64,000 nt of DNA, from positions 62,001 through 126,000 of the forward strand of contig NZ_VXJV01000005.1 of NCBI RefSeq assembly GCF_008692785.1, given 5' to 3'. Source of the stretch: Salmonella enterica subsp. diarizonae. Its GTDB lineage: Bacteria > Pseudomonadota > Gammaproteobacteria > Enterobacterales > Enterobacteriaceae. Positions 8,170-17,129 of the stretch are shown piece after piece; position 1 is the first letter of the stretch, and each line of letters begins with the position of its first letter. A program made the translations under genes and the position numbers. The notes beneath the pieces are model-generated. The model did not search any database and was not told the origin of the DNA. It saw nothing but the letters and a program-made list of their open reading frames with translations.

Positions 8170-10710
8170 TTAAACCAATAATACACTATAGTGGAAATCC
8201 CTAAGATATAAAGATAGATCGAGATTGGCATTTTGTGGATAACTGATGCCTCTGTTTAATTTATTTTCATAATCTAGCAGTTCGTTGTTATAATAAATTT
8301 CAATGTTAGGATCTTGCCAATTACTTATGACCCGATTATTACGATATAATTCTGAAGCATGTTGTTTAGCTGATTCAAGACGCTTAAGGGCAGCTTGAAC
8401 ATTCTCTGGTGGTAATAATTCGCTTAGGGTTTCTGCATAATCAACAGCATCGATAGACATTAATGCGTCGTAAGTCTCCTGAGAAATAAGATCAGGCACT
8501 ATTTTTTGATTTATCCCAGTAATATTTCTTATGGTTTCTTGACCGATATGATCTAACATGCGAATATCTATTACCGGGCTATGATAATCATCAAGGTATA
8601 GTTTTCCCTGCGATGTTCTAAGAAAATAAGGGGTTAACTTATTCCTGTCTTGTACAGATATATTTAGATTATTTACTGATATAATACCTATACCTGTTAA
8701 TGCTACGCTAAAGGAGGCATCATTATCAATCCCTGTTACTTTTATGTTGCCGGTAAGCTTATCAATATCGATAAGATAATTCTCAGAATGTCGATCTATT
8801 TGGCCGGCTAACGCATCAGCCCACTCCAGATTATTTAATTCATGCCGTAAATTTGCTTTTGCAATTTCGAATTTGTTATTTGTTTTACATATGCTAAGAA
8901 TCGATTCTAACTGGGATTGAGTTATCCCGCCTGTACTTACAAGATCACAAGGTGTTTTTCCAGGGGCTTTATTCATAAAAAGCCCAAACTGTTTTTTATA
9001 CATTCCCGCTGTTGCTGTTGATACTATATTTTGACAACCTAAATACTTGGCTACCTCACTGGATGCAATATTACGGACTAGCATTTCTGAAAAGTTATTG
9101 CCGTCCAAACAATGAAGTTGAAGATTACCTAATCCATAACGACCAACATACTCAGGTTTAAAAACTTTCTCAATAGGATGTTGTCCATGTGGTGCGTTAT
9201 AAACACACAATGTCACTTCATTTACGCTTCCGCAACCTAGCGTATGAGCTGATTTAAGCCTTTCGGAGGATGAATCCTTTTCAAGATATTTAGGTGGAAT
9301 ACCGCGTGAGTAACATTCTATCAAGGCATCAGAGCCCGGTGAATTATAAAAAGCTTGTGTCAGATAACGTCCAGTGTTAGTAAAGTTTCCAGAGGCGGAT
9401 TTTATTGATAGCTGAGATAGTTCGATTAATCCAGATGAAAAAACCCGATAATCAAAAGAGTTATATATTGTCCGATTGAAACTATCGCGTACTATTTTAA
9501 TAAGACTTTGAGGGAGCTTTCCTATACTAGGATAGGACCACGTGTTCACATATTCAATCATTTTTTGTACATCTCGATGTACCGAATTGAGCTCGCTTAA
9601 ACCCCCAAGCCGTTTTGCCTGTTCTTGTAGATTAGTCTGGAGTTTTTCTGTATATTGTATTATATAATTAATGACTTCTTTTTCTTCCGTATATATGTAC
9701 GGAATTTTGTCCTGGGCCGTTTTCAGAGTGTTTATTGTCGGTTGAAATAGTTGGTTTATCGAATTTTCGAAAACAGGATTAATATTAGCTGTTGCAATTA
9801 TTTTACATCTTCCGAGTGCGAGATTTAGTGATTTGTTGATAGTGTTGAAAATAATATCGTCATATATTAATTTTGTTCTTTCATATGTTTTATTTTGCGA
9901 TAGCATTGCGTTTAATTTGAACTGGAGGTTGCGTGTTTTATTTTCTAATCGGTGATAGGCGATTTTATTATTTATCCCATTATTATTTTTCTCTAATATA
10001 TCCAGCTCAATCAATAACTCGTTGACTTCTTTATAAAATTCTTGCATTGCTTGAGGAGTGCCATGCATATTAGTGACAACATTATCTAAATTTTCACCGA
10101 TATTTTTCATGATGTCGATATTGTTTTTTCGATTGGAATTATTTGCCTGGCTGGCAACATTGAGCATTTCGCTGATGCGGCGTTCACAATCTTCTGCGCA
10201 TAAGCTAATATATTCTAGCATATCACCAGTAACCGTTTTTCCATATATTTTTAACTTTTCTTTAAGTGAATATTGCGCTTTAACAGCTTGATTAAGCGCC
10301 TTAAATACTTCTGAATCTGAATGAGTTGAAAAATCGTTAAGTTTGTAATCTTCCAGTTTTCGCATGCAAATATCAGCATGACAAATTGCCTTCTTTAGTT
10401 GTGTACAGGCATGGGTGGACTGACTAATAAAAAAATTGTGATCTTTATTCTTAGCAGACAAAATATGATTGTTATTTATTTTGTTAATCAGATTAATATG
10501 AGATATTTCATTCATACCACCATGATTAGATATGTTTTGTTGTATGATTTTTTTGAGTCGGTTTATGGTCTCAGAATCACTTAGTCGTTCTACAGATGCT
10601 CTTGCTCTTATTCCTGGTAACTGTTTTCTGTTGTGCGGTTGCGGATGGCTACTATCCGCTGAACTTGTATTTGGATTGCTTATTAAGAATGTTCTATTTA
10701 AAGTTGTCAT
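8170..10710 (-). CDS. Candidate type III effector with PI3/4-kinase-like C-terminal domain
   Basis: 846 residues. The first 35 are rich in S, T, N and P, as in type III secretion signals; there is no Sec leader. Residues about 45-480 are helical with coiled-coil character. From about 487 a kinase-like layout appears: a glycine loop L-G-C-G-S-V-N-E-V (491-499), lysines at 515/518 in E-K-V-F-K-P-E, a glutamate at 552 in S-S-E-V-A-K, a hinge near 576-581, a catalytic-loop motif D-R-H-S-E-N (639-644), and I-D-N-D (661-664) where metal-binding D would sit. D-R-H-x-x-N followed by I-D is the phosphoinositide 3/4-kinase and related atypical-kinase signature. Its ATG overlaps the stop of the upstream gene by ATGA. 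The effector role is inferred from context and composition; substrate unknown. Confidence 0.6.
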   Translation of the reverse strand: MTTLNRTFLISNPNTSSADSSHPQPHNRKQLPGIRARASVERLSDSETINRLKKIIQQNISNHGGMNEISHINLINKINNNHILSAKNKDHNFFISQSTHACTQLKKAICHADICMRKLEDYKLNDFSTHSDSEVFKALNQAVKAQYSLKEKLKIYGKTVTGDMLEYISLCAEDCERRISEMLNVASQANNSNRKNNIDIMKNIGENLDNVVTNMHGTPQAMQEFYKEVNELLIELDILEKNNNGINNKIAYHRLENKTRNLQFKLNAMLSQNKTYERTKLIYDDIIFNTINKSLNLALGRCKIIATANINPVFENSINQLFQPTINTLKTAQDKIPYIYTEEKEVINYIIQYTEKLQTNLQEQAKRLGGLSELNSVHRDVQKMIEYVNTWSYPSIGKLPQSLIKIVRDSFNRTIYNSFDYRVFSSGLIELSQLSIKSASGNFTNTGRYLTQAFYNSPGSDALIECYSRGIPPKYLEKDSSSERLKSAHTLGCGSVNEVTLCVYNAPHGQHPIEKVFKPEYVGRYGLGNLQLHCLDGNNFSEMLVRNIASSEVAKYLGCQNIVSTATAGMYKKQFGLFMNKAPGKTPCDLVSTGGITQSQLESILSICKTNNKFEIAKANLRHELNNLEWADALAGQIDRHSENYLIDIDKLTGNIKVTGIDNDASFSVALTGIGIISVNNLNISVQDRNKLTPYFLRTSQGKLYLDDYHSPVIDIRMLDHIGQETIRNITGINQKIVPDLISQETYDALMSIDAVDYAETLSELLPPENVQAALKRLESAKQHASELYRNNRVISNWQDPNIEIYYNNELLDYENKLNRGISYPQNANLDLSLYLRDFHYSVLLV

Positions 10711-11219
10711 ATATTTTTACCGTGAATTTGTTTTTTATTACTACTTTCAAGTATATCTAACAGTTCTGCTAACGCTGAACCTTCATATATTGTTTTATTA
10801 TCTCTGGTATTGACTATCTTAAATTTGAATTCATCAGTGTCCATTATTATATATATGTTTGCTTTTTGATTTTGGAAGTAAAATTCGGATTCCATTGCAC
10901 TGCTGCAAGCATTAACAAATAACTCCCCAATATCCTGTGCTGGCATATTATCAGTCGTGTCAATATCTGAGTATATGCCTCGAATAGGTATATCTAAAGC
11001 GACACCACATTGTGATGTTTCCCATATAATGCGCCAGCACCAACTTTGGACCCCATGGCCTACGAGTCCTTTAAATATATAGCCATCATTAAGACTTCTT
11101 TTAAAAATACTTTTATCTCTATCGGATTGTTGACTAAATATATCAAACGAAAGTTTTTCTGGTATGGAATGCGAGTTAAGCATATTAAATGTATTTATAT
11201 AAATAGATTCATTTTTCAT
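10707..11219 (-). CDS. 170-aa partner of the kinase-like protein, possible chaperone
   Basis: 170 residues, no signal peptide, first gene of a two-gene minus-strand unit. Its TGA (10709-10707) overlaps the ATG of the 846-aa kinase-like gene, a coupling typical of chaperone-effector pairs. The C-terminal half (A-N-I-Y-I-I-M-D-T-D-E-F-K-F-K-I-V) has alternating strands followed by a leucine-rich helix (S-A-L-A-E-L-L-D-I-L-E), reminiscent of the small alpha/beta fold of class I chaperones. The protein is longer than usual and tryptophan-rich in the middle, so the family assignment is only a suggestion. An immunity or regulatory partner is the main alternative. Confidence 0.5.
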   Translation of the reverse strand: MKNESIYINTFNMLNSHSIPEKLSFDIFSQQSDRDKSIFKRSLNDGYIFKGLVGHGVQSWCWRIIWETSQCGVALDIPIRGIYSDIDTTDNMPAQDIGELFVNACSSAMESEFYFQNQKANIYIIMDTDEFKFKIVNTRDNKTIYEGSALAELLDILESSNKKQIHGKNI

Positions 11220-12215
11220 ATGACTTCCTGTTTATAATGATAATTAATACATAGATCTATCTCTCTATCTCCAGACGTTTTACCTCGCTTGCGTGCTCAT
11301 ATTCTAACTAATTGGAATTACAGGAAAAAATGCTTGCAAAGAGCCTCTGGGGGCGAGGCCCTGGGTGAGGGAAACCAACTTATATGACCCCTGGTAACAG
11401 CCACCGGTGAGTCTTCACTATACTTTTTTTGCCATTTGCTGAGCTGCCTGGACATTGATGCTATACAGATGTGCAACACGGTCATTTCGGGCTCTATAGG
11501 TTGTTGAATAAAAGCAATTCTCTCTGCTAAGTATGATTCCCCTCAAATGATAATAACTCTTCAATCATCTTATTATTGACTACCTCTTATTTCAAGAGGG
11601 ATAAAGTATTTGGTTGTTTATGATACGACTTAAGACTATCTATAGTAATCATATACTAGCAGTTATAAAATAAAATTGCGATTGGGTGGGTACTATTCAA
11701 CTTCATGAGGAGTACAAATGATTTTTACTAGACTATTATTAGAGTCGTTTGTTTTTATTTTATGATTATTGCCTCTTTCTGAAAGAATGAAAGGTAAATT
11801 ACACACATCTGATATTATTTTTGGTTGCTTGCATGAGTATAATCGCAGATTGAAGTGCCCCCCCCTCATCTGTAGAGTAAATATTTTTTAAGTTAAGGTT
11901 ATTTTCCACTATAACGGTATTAAAATGTTTTCTGATGCTAAATAGCTGCGCTAAAATAGTAGATCACTTTGAGGGTATTCAGGCCAAACTGTGCGATACC
12001 GATCATAGCATCAATTCCACTGTAAGTTTGTTTTTCTGAATTTAACTATGTGGCAATATTTTCAGGAGTAAGATCAGATAAAGGGAGATCAAGCAGGTAT
12101 GCTAATGTAATGGCTGGGGTAAGTAAACAGAGTGAATACACATCAACGTTAGTCAATTTAAATCCACATATGATTTAAATTAGTCGCATATTTTATAAAG
12201 ACAAATGCGTATTAT
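11220..12215. other. Gene-free island edge with a decayed reading frame
   Basis: About 1 kb without an intact gene between the effector locus and the tRNA relic. On the minus strand, from about 12155 to 11945, a protein-like frame reads through one internal amber (P-A-I-T-L-A-Y-L-L-D-L-P and, after the stop, G-I-D-A-M-I-G-I-A-Q-F-G-L). It looks like the end of a dead gene whose family I do not recognise. Nothing else is evident. Confidence 0.4.
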
Positions 12216-12300
12216 GATGTGGTTGTTCAGTAGGTTGGAAAGGTATAAACATTGTATTCGTAATGCGAAGGTTGTAAGTTTGATTCCTATTATTGCACCA
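12216..12300 (+). pseudogene. Degenerate tRNA-Thr (thrW-like) copy, likely attachment-site relic
   Basis: The last ~47 bases, ending in CACCA, match from memory the 3' half of tRNA-Thr(CGU): an anticodon stem-loop around ATTCGTAAT, a variable region, and a T-arm with several C-to-T or G-to-A changes. The 5' half is recognisable only as GTTCAGTAGGTTGG. The acceptor stem cannot pair properly, so it is not a working tRNA. thrW is a known integration site for phages and islands in enterics, so this is probably the far end of an island inserted at thrW to the left. Confidence 0.65.
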
Positions 12301-12455
12301 TTACAACGTTACTGAAACGTCCGTGTTAGCCCATAATCATTCCAATTTCTACAAGACAGGTGCTTGCTATATATTTACCAATCAGTCATTTTAAAAGTGC
12401 GTCATAACCGGAGAACTGTCCTCGTCAGGAGGCCTGTTTTCAGAAAGGCAACATC

Positions 12456-13016
12456 CTATTTCGACAGTAGCTTATATGTGACCGGGTTAGCAGCACATTC
12501 CCCTCCGCCACATTCCAGTACAGTTGAAATAAGGTTGGCAGTAATCAGTAACAGAAATACCCAACCGACAATACTGAACAGGTCCGGATTAATATTCAAT
12601 GAACGAAATGCAACATTCATGCTACTGATTGCCAGAACTACCGCAACAGCAATAATAATCAGAATTGACGTAATCAGAGTCCAGGTATAAAAGTGTAATC
12701 CAAAAAATGCAGAACCATATCCTGTGTCACCGGGCATGATATGCAAACACATTTGCCGGGATGCCATAACTCCGGTCAGGATACTGCCAATAATTACCAT
12801 CCCGTAATGTATACCTCGTAGACCAAAGCAGAGGTTAAATAAAAAGCCAAAACCGGCGATGATGAGACCAGCCCGCTGTAATAAGCAAATTGGACAAGGC
12901 AGCTCATGCCTAACGAGTTGATAATAAAAGGCTACAACCAGAGCAACGCATATCCCAAGGAGTCCCACCTGATTAATCAGATGAACAAATGTTGTTGGAT
13001 GATGATGCGTTTTCAT
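12456..13016 (-). CDS. DsbB-like disulfide oxidoreductase (membrane)
   Basis: 186 residues from the ATG at 13016, which is preceded by AAGGAG at 5-base spacing; an in-frame GTG at 13022 would overlap that site. Four or five hydrophobic segments and the C-P-I-C-L-L-Q-R motif near residue 45 identify the DsbB/DsbI family, inner-membrane quinone reductases that re-oxidise periplasmic thiol oxidases. A further cysteine lies in the Q-M-C-L loop and C-G-G-G-E-C near the end. It is the second gene after a small DUF5993-type membrane protein, three bases apart, a pairing I recall from other bacteria. Its thiol-oxidase partner is not in the window. Confidence 0.8.
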   Translation of the reverse strand: MKTHHHPTTFVHLINQVGLLGICVALVVAFYYQLVRHELPCPICLLQRAGLIIAGFGFLFNLCFGLRGIHYGMVIIGSILTGVMASRQMCLHIMPGDTGYGSAFFGLHFYTWTLITSILIIIAVAVVLAISSMNVAFRSLNINPDLFSIVGWVFLLLITANLISTVLECGGGECAANPVTYKLLSK

Positions 13017-13025
13017 ACACACTCC

Positions 13026-13184
13026 TTAAAATGACAAAGCCAGTGAATTGGTCATATGATGAATGAATGATAAAATAGTGACGATGAGTAAAACGCCCCA
13101 CAGAATGTAGCTGACTTTATCCTTTCTGTTTATGGCCCCCATTGCCACGCTCAGTGCAAGCAAGAATGGCAGAAACATGAACAT
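13026..13184 (-). CDS. Small membrane protein, DUF5993-like
   Basis: 52 residues from the ATG at 13184, which has AAAGGAG six bases upstream; the frame is open further upstream but without a ribosome site. Two hydrophobic segments (F-L-P-F-L-L-A-L-S-V-A and I-L-W-G-V-L-L-I-V) separated by a charged turn N-R-K-D-K, the usual plan of DUF5993 proteins found beside DsbB-like genes. Probably translated together with the downstream DsbB-like gene. Molecular role unknown. Confidence 0.65.
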   Translation of the reverse strand: MFMFLPFLLALSVAMGAINRKDKVSYILWGVLLIVTILSFIHHMTNSLALSF

Positions 13185-13323
13185 AAAAAACTCCTTTATT
13201 ACATTGCTTGTTAAATATAATGGCTGTGTATTACCGGGTCTGTATTCCAGCTTATCCACCCCGCATTAGTCGGAGCTCAGTAAGGCATCAGGAATTATTT
13301 GCGTTATTATAAATCGATTATTT

Positions 13324-14232
13324 CTATGATGAATTATCCTGGCATCTGCTGGTTACAGAGATATTTCTGGCGACAAGAGTAAGAAATATCCCGATAGCTA
13401 ATGGTATAATAAGCAGCATTGAGTGTGTTGAAATAGCATATCCATAAATATAGTCTTCCAGACTTACCGCAATCAGCGGAAAGATAAGAAATACAAGCGA
13501 AGCCTGGAAGGCATTAGCCTTTTGCTGAAGCGCAAAGTAGCACAGGATACCAAAAACTCCGGCAAAAGCCCCGAGATACAGGGTAGCTAATATTGAGTGT
13601 ACTGAGAAGGTTGATACTTGTGGTCTTTCAAAAAACCATCCTGTCGCAGAAAGTATCAACCCAGCTAAAAGGCACGGGAGCGCATTAAATGTGATAACAG
13701 AGACAGTACAACTTCTTTTCTTACATTGTGTATATATTATGGCATGGATTAACACAGCAGAAATAAGCGCAGTGATACCCTGCCAGTGACTCTCTGTACT
13801 TGTATTCGTTTCTTCAAGAAGTATCCCCGTCAATGCAGTGATTGCGATAGTTAAGCCCGCGATCTGCATTAGTTTCGCTTTTTCATTTAGAAACAAAACC
13901 GATGCTATCAAAACGGCCACAGGCATATTCGCAAAGATAATGGCGGCAAGCCCAGAGTTGACATAGGTTTCACCATAAATCATTAGTGAGAAAGGAATAG
14001 AAAAATAAAAGATGCAAATCACAAACTGGAATAATCGTTGTCCGGGAGGAAACAACAGCGGTTTTTTTCTTAACCATGCAATGATGATTAAAAAAGGTGC
14101 TGCAAACATAAACCTCATTCCGGTTGCAAACACTGGAGGGATAGTTTCAACGGCAATTCGCATAGCCAACCATGTAGTCCCCCAGGTTAGTGAAACTAGC
14201 AGGAATAATATAGATATCGACACCTTGCGCAT
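13324..14232 (-). CDS. EamA/DMT-family inner-membrane transporter
   Basis: 302 residues with ten hydrophobic segments arranged as two EamA repeats. The first begins L-L-V-S-L-T-W-G-T-T-W-L-A-M with the family's typical W-G and the P-P-V-F-A-T-G-M-R-F motif; the second starts near residue 150. Members of this family export metabolites, amino acids or drugs. No substrate can be told. It stands alone on the minus strand, with about 140 bases before the small DUF5993-like gene and 855 bases of relic DNA upstream. Confidence 0.85.
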   Translation of the reverse strand: MRKVSISILFLLVSLTWGTTWLAMRIAVETIPPVFATGMRFMFAAPFLIIIAWLRKKPLLFPPGQRLFQFVICIFYFSIPFSLMIYGETYVNSGLAAIIFANMPVAVLIASVLFLNEKAKLMQIAGLTIAITALTGILLEETNTSTESHWQGITALISAVLIHAIIYTQCKKRSCTVSVITFNALPCLLAGLILSATGWFFERPQVSTFSVHSILATLYLGAFAGVFGILCYFALQQKANAFQASLVFLIFPLIAVSLEDYIYGYAISTHSMLLIIPLAIGIFLTLVARNISVTSRCQDNSS

Positions 14233-15087
14233 AAGATGCTCTCCGTAAAAAAATTAATGTAGCTTTTTAGCTAGAAAAAAGTAGCATTTTCTTCACTGTG
14301 TTTTTTATATGTTTAGATAAAAATTTCTCTATCAGAAGATGCAGTTATGCTGAATGAGAAAAATAAGAAATGACTCAGGCTGTTACCACACCATTGTCCA
14401 CTGCGCCTGCAAGACCTGGCAGCAGTTGTCGATTTAATGTCTATTCTTGCTGGAAGGCATAAAACGCCTTGAAGATGAAGAGCTCATCATTAGTCGGGTT
14501 CCCTTGTTGAGCCAGGACAAGTTTAACTTATCGCTTTCAACCCTTACGATGATAAATGATCTTATCCACCCATAGTGGACATACGGCTAAATGAGTAAAT
14601 TCTCAAGGTAAGAGGCAGGATCTGTATCAACCAGTAAGAAGCCCCGGAAACAGCACCGGCTGAATTCCGTCAGGAAGCTCTGAAACTCGCTGAATGTACG
14701 TTGCCCGCGAACGATTGTTAATCAGCACCGTATCAAGAATAATTGTTTGTTTCACAAGGAGATAGAAAAAACCTATAGCTTTGCGCCGGGGCGGAGGCAG
14801 GAGGAGATAACTCGTTGTAATAGAATGTTTTTATATGGCGACCTTAATACTGGCGCCATTTGGGATAAAATCTAATCAATTAACAAAATTGTGATCCGCT
14901 TCTAAATTACTTCTCCTGGCCGTACGGCTACCTGGAAGAATTTGTTCTGAGTCAGATTCATCACCAGAGCTTGTAAAACCCATTACGTAGCCGCAGAACA
15001 TAATGGGTTACCAGAGCAAAACAGTTTATAACGTAACATAGATGCCAGACACACTACGACGCGATACGTTAAGCGTGTCGGTTTTTT
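14233..15087. other. Intergenic relic region containing an IS3-family remnant
   Basis: About 850 bases with no intact gene between the EamA gene and stbE. It includes the IS3-like orfA fragment at about 14630-14705. The remainder has short broken frames only and appears to be scar DNA. Confidence 0.5.
14630..14705 (+). mobile_element. IS3-family orfA remnant, frameshifted
   Basis: Reading the plus strand gives S-K-K-P-R-K-Q-H, then after a one-base shift E-F-R-Q-E-A-L-K-L-A-E. This is the conserved start of IS3-family (IS51-type) OrfA transposase subunits. The frame is broken and no orfB or ends are seen, so it is a dead fragment. Confidence 0.6.
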
Positions 15088-15834
15088 TCAATGAATAACT
15101 GACATATTATATTTTTCCAGTATGGCTGTATATTGTCGCCAGTTTCCAGATTCATTGATTACTGCATAATTTATCGATGTTCCCGGCGTTGGCGAGCGTG
15201 TTAGCGGCACATTAAGTGCTGTTTTCGGCGCAACCATGATATCCCCGATACTTTTCTTGCCATCCATCGTTAACGTTAAACTCATATACCACAAGGTAGG
15301 GTTAACGATCCGTATATTATTCTCTTTAGCAATAAAGCGTAATTTTTTCTCCTCCGCTTCCGTTGGCGCTTTTAACCCGGTCGGGCGGATTAAAATTTTT
15401 AGCCTCAAACGAAGCGGTAATACCAGTTTTCGCGGGTTGTTTTTAATGTCCTGGGTGACTGGCGGTATCTGATAAATGTTTAGCCAGAAGAGACTCTCCC
15501 GGTCCGTTGCAAGCTGCTGGCGGGAACTCAGGAGCAGGCGAAGCGTTCTCAGTTCTCCTGGCTGCATTTTAAATACCGGCGGCAGCGCCACCAGCGGCGT
15601 TTTGCTATTATCCGGAGAGGCGTCAATGTTTCCGGCGTCGGTCCATACCTGTAACAGCATCGGCGTTGTATTATCGTTGGATAATGTCAACGATTGAGCG
15701 ATATCATCTGAAGCAAAAATAATTCGGGTTCTGTCAATATTAACGGCGGCTTGTGCTTGACCATACCATCCCGTCAACCAGAGTAGCGTTAATATGACTT
15801 TACTGAAAACTAACCACTGCCTGTAATTGCGCAT
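15088..15834 (-). CDS. stbE: StbE, periplasmic fimbrial chaperone
   Basis: 248 residues with a signal peptide ending A-Q-A-A and a PapD-like two-domain chaperone. It has I-D-R-T-R-I-I-F at the mature start, T-L-R-L-L-L in the G1-strand region and an L-F-W-L-N-I-Y-Q-I-P motif (residues about 105-115). It would bind StbD or StbA-type subunits in the periplasm and hand them to the StbC usher. It is the last gene of the stb operon; its start overlaps the stbD end by 35 bases. The operon has two chaperones (StbB and StbE), as in the Typhimurium stb cluster by memory. Confidence 0.85.
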   Translation of the reverse strand: MRNYRQWLVFSKVILTLLWLTGWYGQAQAAVNIDRTRIIFASDDIAQSLTLSNDNTTPMLLQVWTDAGNIDASPDNSKTPLVALPPVFKMQPGELRTLRLLLSSRQQLATDRESLFWLNIYQIPPVTQDIKNNPRKLVLPLRLRLKILIRPTGLKAPTEAEEKKLRFIAKENNIRIVNPTLWYMSLTLTMDGKKSIGDIMVAPKTALNVPLTRSPTPGTSINYAVINESGNWRQYTAILEKYNMSVIH

Positions 15835-17125
15835 TCACGCTTCCTGCCGTTACTGTTTGTCCGCCGATCGCCTCAAGCGAGGCAGTAAAATCACCGCTGT
15901 AGGTTTCTACTGAACCGGATGATACCCGTGTGGTTAAATCTTTATAGCCATACCAGCCTCGGGCGTTGCCGGCACCCGTCTTGATACGATCGGGCAACAG
16001 GTTAATCGGCGTACCGGCATCGTTATAGATGCGGATACCCACTCCGGAAGCTACGCCGGGTTCACCATAATGGGTGTCCAGTAGCCACGACAGACCGCCT
16101 GCGGATGTGGTTAGCCCCAGGCGATGCGCCGCCGCCACGGCGGTTGGTTGATTAACTACAAACCCCATCGCGACATTGGCGGCACTAATGGTTGGACGGG
16201 GGCTGGATACGGCGCCGGACTCACATTCCAGGCTGACGTGGAAAGGTACCTGGCTACTCCCCCCGGCAGCTAATACACCGACTGCCACAGGGGGAATTTT
16301 CACGATCGCAGGATAATCTGTGATTTTACATAACGCTCCGCGAACATACGTGACGCTATTATAGGTACTCCATGCCCCGGGCCACTCCTTAGGCCAGCCA
16401 TAATAATCAATAGCATGATCCAGTCCCGTTTTGATTTGCTCAGTAAGCAAGCCTGGGCCTTTAAACGCTATATAACCCCGAGGCTGCGTCCAGGTATCTC
16501 TGTCCAGTGGATTCTGGTAGACAAAATATTGGCTTGAGTCAATTTTAAACATCTCATATAACACGTTGCTAAACGCGCTGGCAGGAATATAAATATATTT
16601 ATCATCCTGAAACCAACTGTCTGCGGTAAGTTGGCGTTCTTTCCAGAAACGGCTGTAATATTCGCCGGTACTAAGGTTTGTCATACGGACAGCAACATTA
16701 CGCTCCACATCATAATAGGCGCCTTCTACTTCGGGAGTAAAAAATGCTCCCGCAAAAGCGCTATCGCCATTTGTCGAATACATCTCATAGAGCTTCCCGG
16801 CATCGGCGGAATCGCAGCGGTAAAGTACCTGTTTACTGGAATAGGGCGTTCCGGTGGCGGCTGTCAGGAAGTTACCGATGCCACTGGCCAATAGTGTGCC
16901 GGAGGGTTGAAATTTTTCACTATTACTGATGCTAATTACCGTTGGCAAACCGATATTACCGGTATTCGTGTCAGTTGCGCCGAGCCAGTTTTGCGCCGTG
17001 TAGCCAGCTTTTATCGCCGCGTCAGAGAGCGCGCTCTTATCGATGACTTTTATACATGACGACCATGTTCCGGCGCTAACGAACAGGCTGGTGATAAACA
17101 ACAGCGTTCGGAAACTAAAAAGCAT
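15800..17125 (-). CDS. stbD: StbD, fimbrial adhesin/tip subunit
   Basis: 441 residues. The signal peptide begins M-L-F-S-F-R-T and is followed by W-S-S-C. The N-terminal ~280 residues are a large unique domain rich in Y and W. The C-terminal ~150 residues are pilin-like, with V-P-F-H-V-S-L-E-C and a terminal strand A-Q-L-Q-A-V-V-S-F-Q. It starts four bases after the usher stop with AAGGAA upstream. Size and position between usher and second chaperone agree with the tip adhesin of the stb operon. The host receptor is not known to me. Confidence 0.8.
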   Translation of the reverse strand: MLFSFRTLLFITSLFVSAGTWSSCIKVIDKSALSDAAIKAGYTAQNWLGATDTNTGNIGLPTVISISNSEKFQPSGTLLASGIGNFLTAATGTPYSSKQVLYRCDSADAGKLYEMYSTNGDSAFAGAFFTPEVEGAYYDVERNVAVRMTNLSTGEYYSRFWKERQLTADSWFQDDKYIYIPASAFSNVLYEMFKIDSSQYFVYQNPLDRDTWTQPRGYIAFKGPGLLTEQIKTGLDHAIDYYGWPKEWPGAWSTYNSVTYVRGALCKITDYPAIVKIPPVAVGVLAAGGSSQVPFHVSLECESGAVSSPRPTISAANVAMGFVVNQPTAVAAAHRLGLTTSAGGLSWLLDTHYGEPGVASGVGIRIYNDAGTPINLLPDRIKTGAGNARGWYGYKDLTTRVSSGSVETYSGDFTASLEAIGGQTVTAGSVNAQLQAVVSFQ

Positions 17126-17129
17126 TGTG

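Noticed and set aside
12364-12690. 108-codon plus-strand frame
   Set aside because: Antisense to the DsbB-like gene, whose motif and ribosome site are clear.
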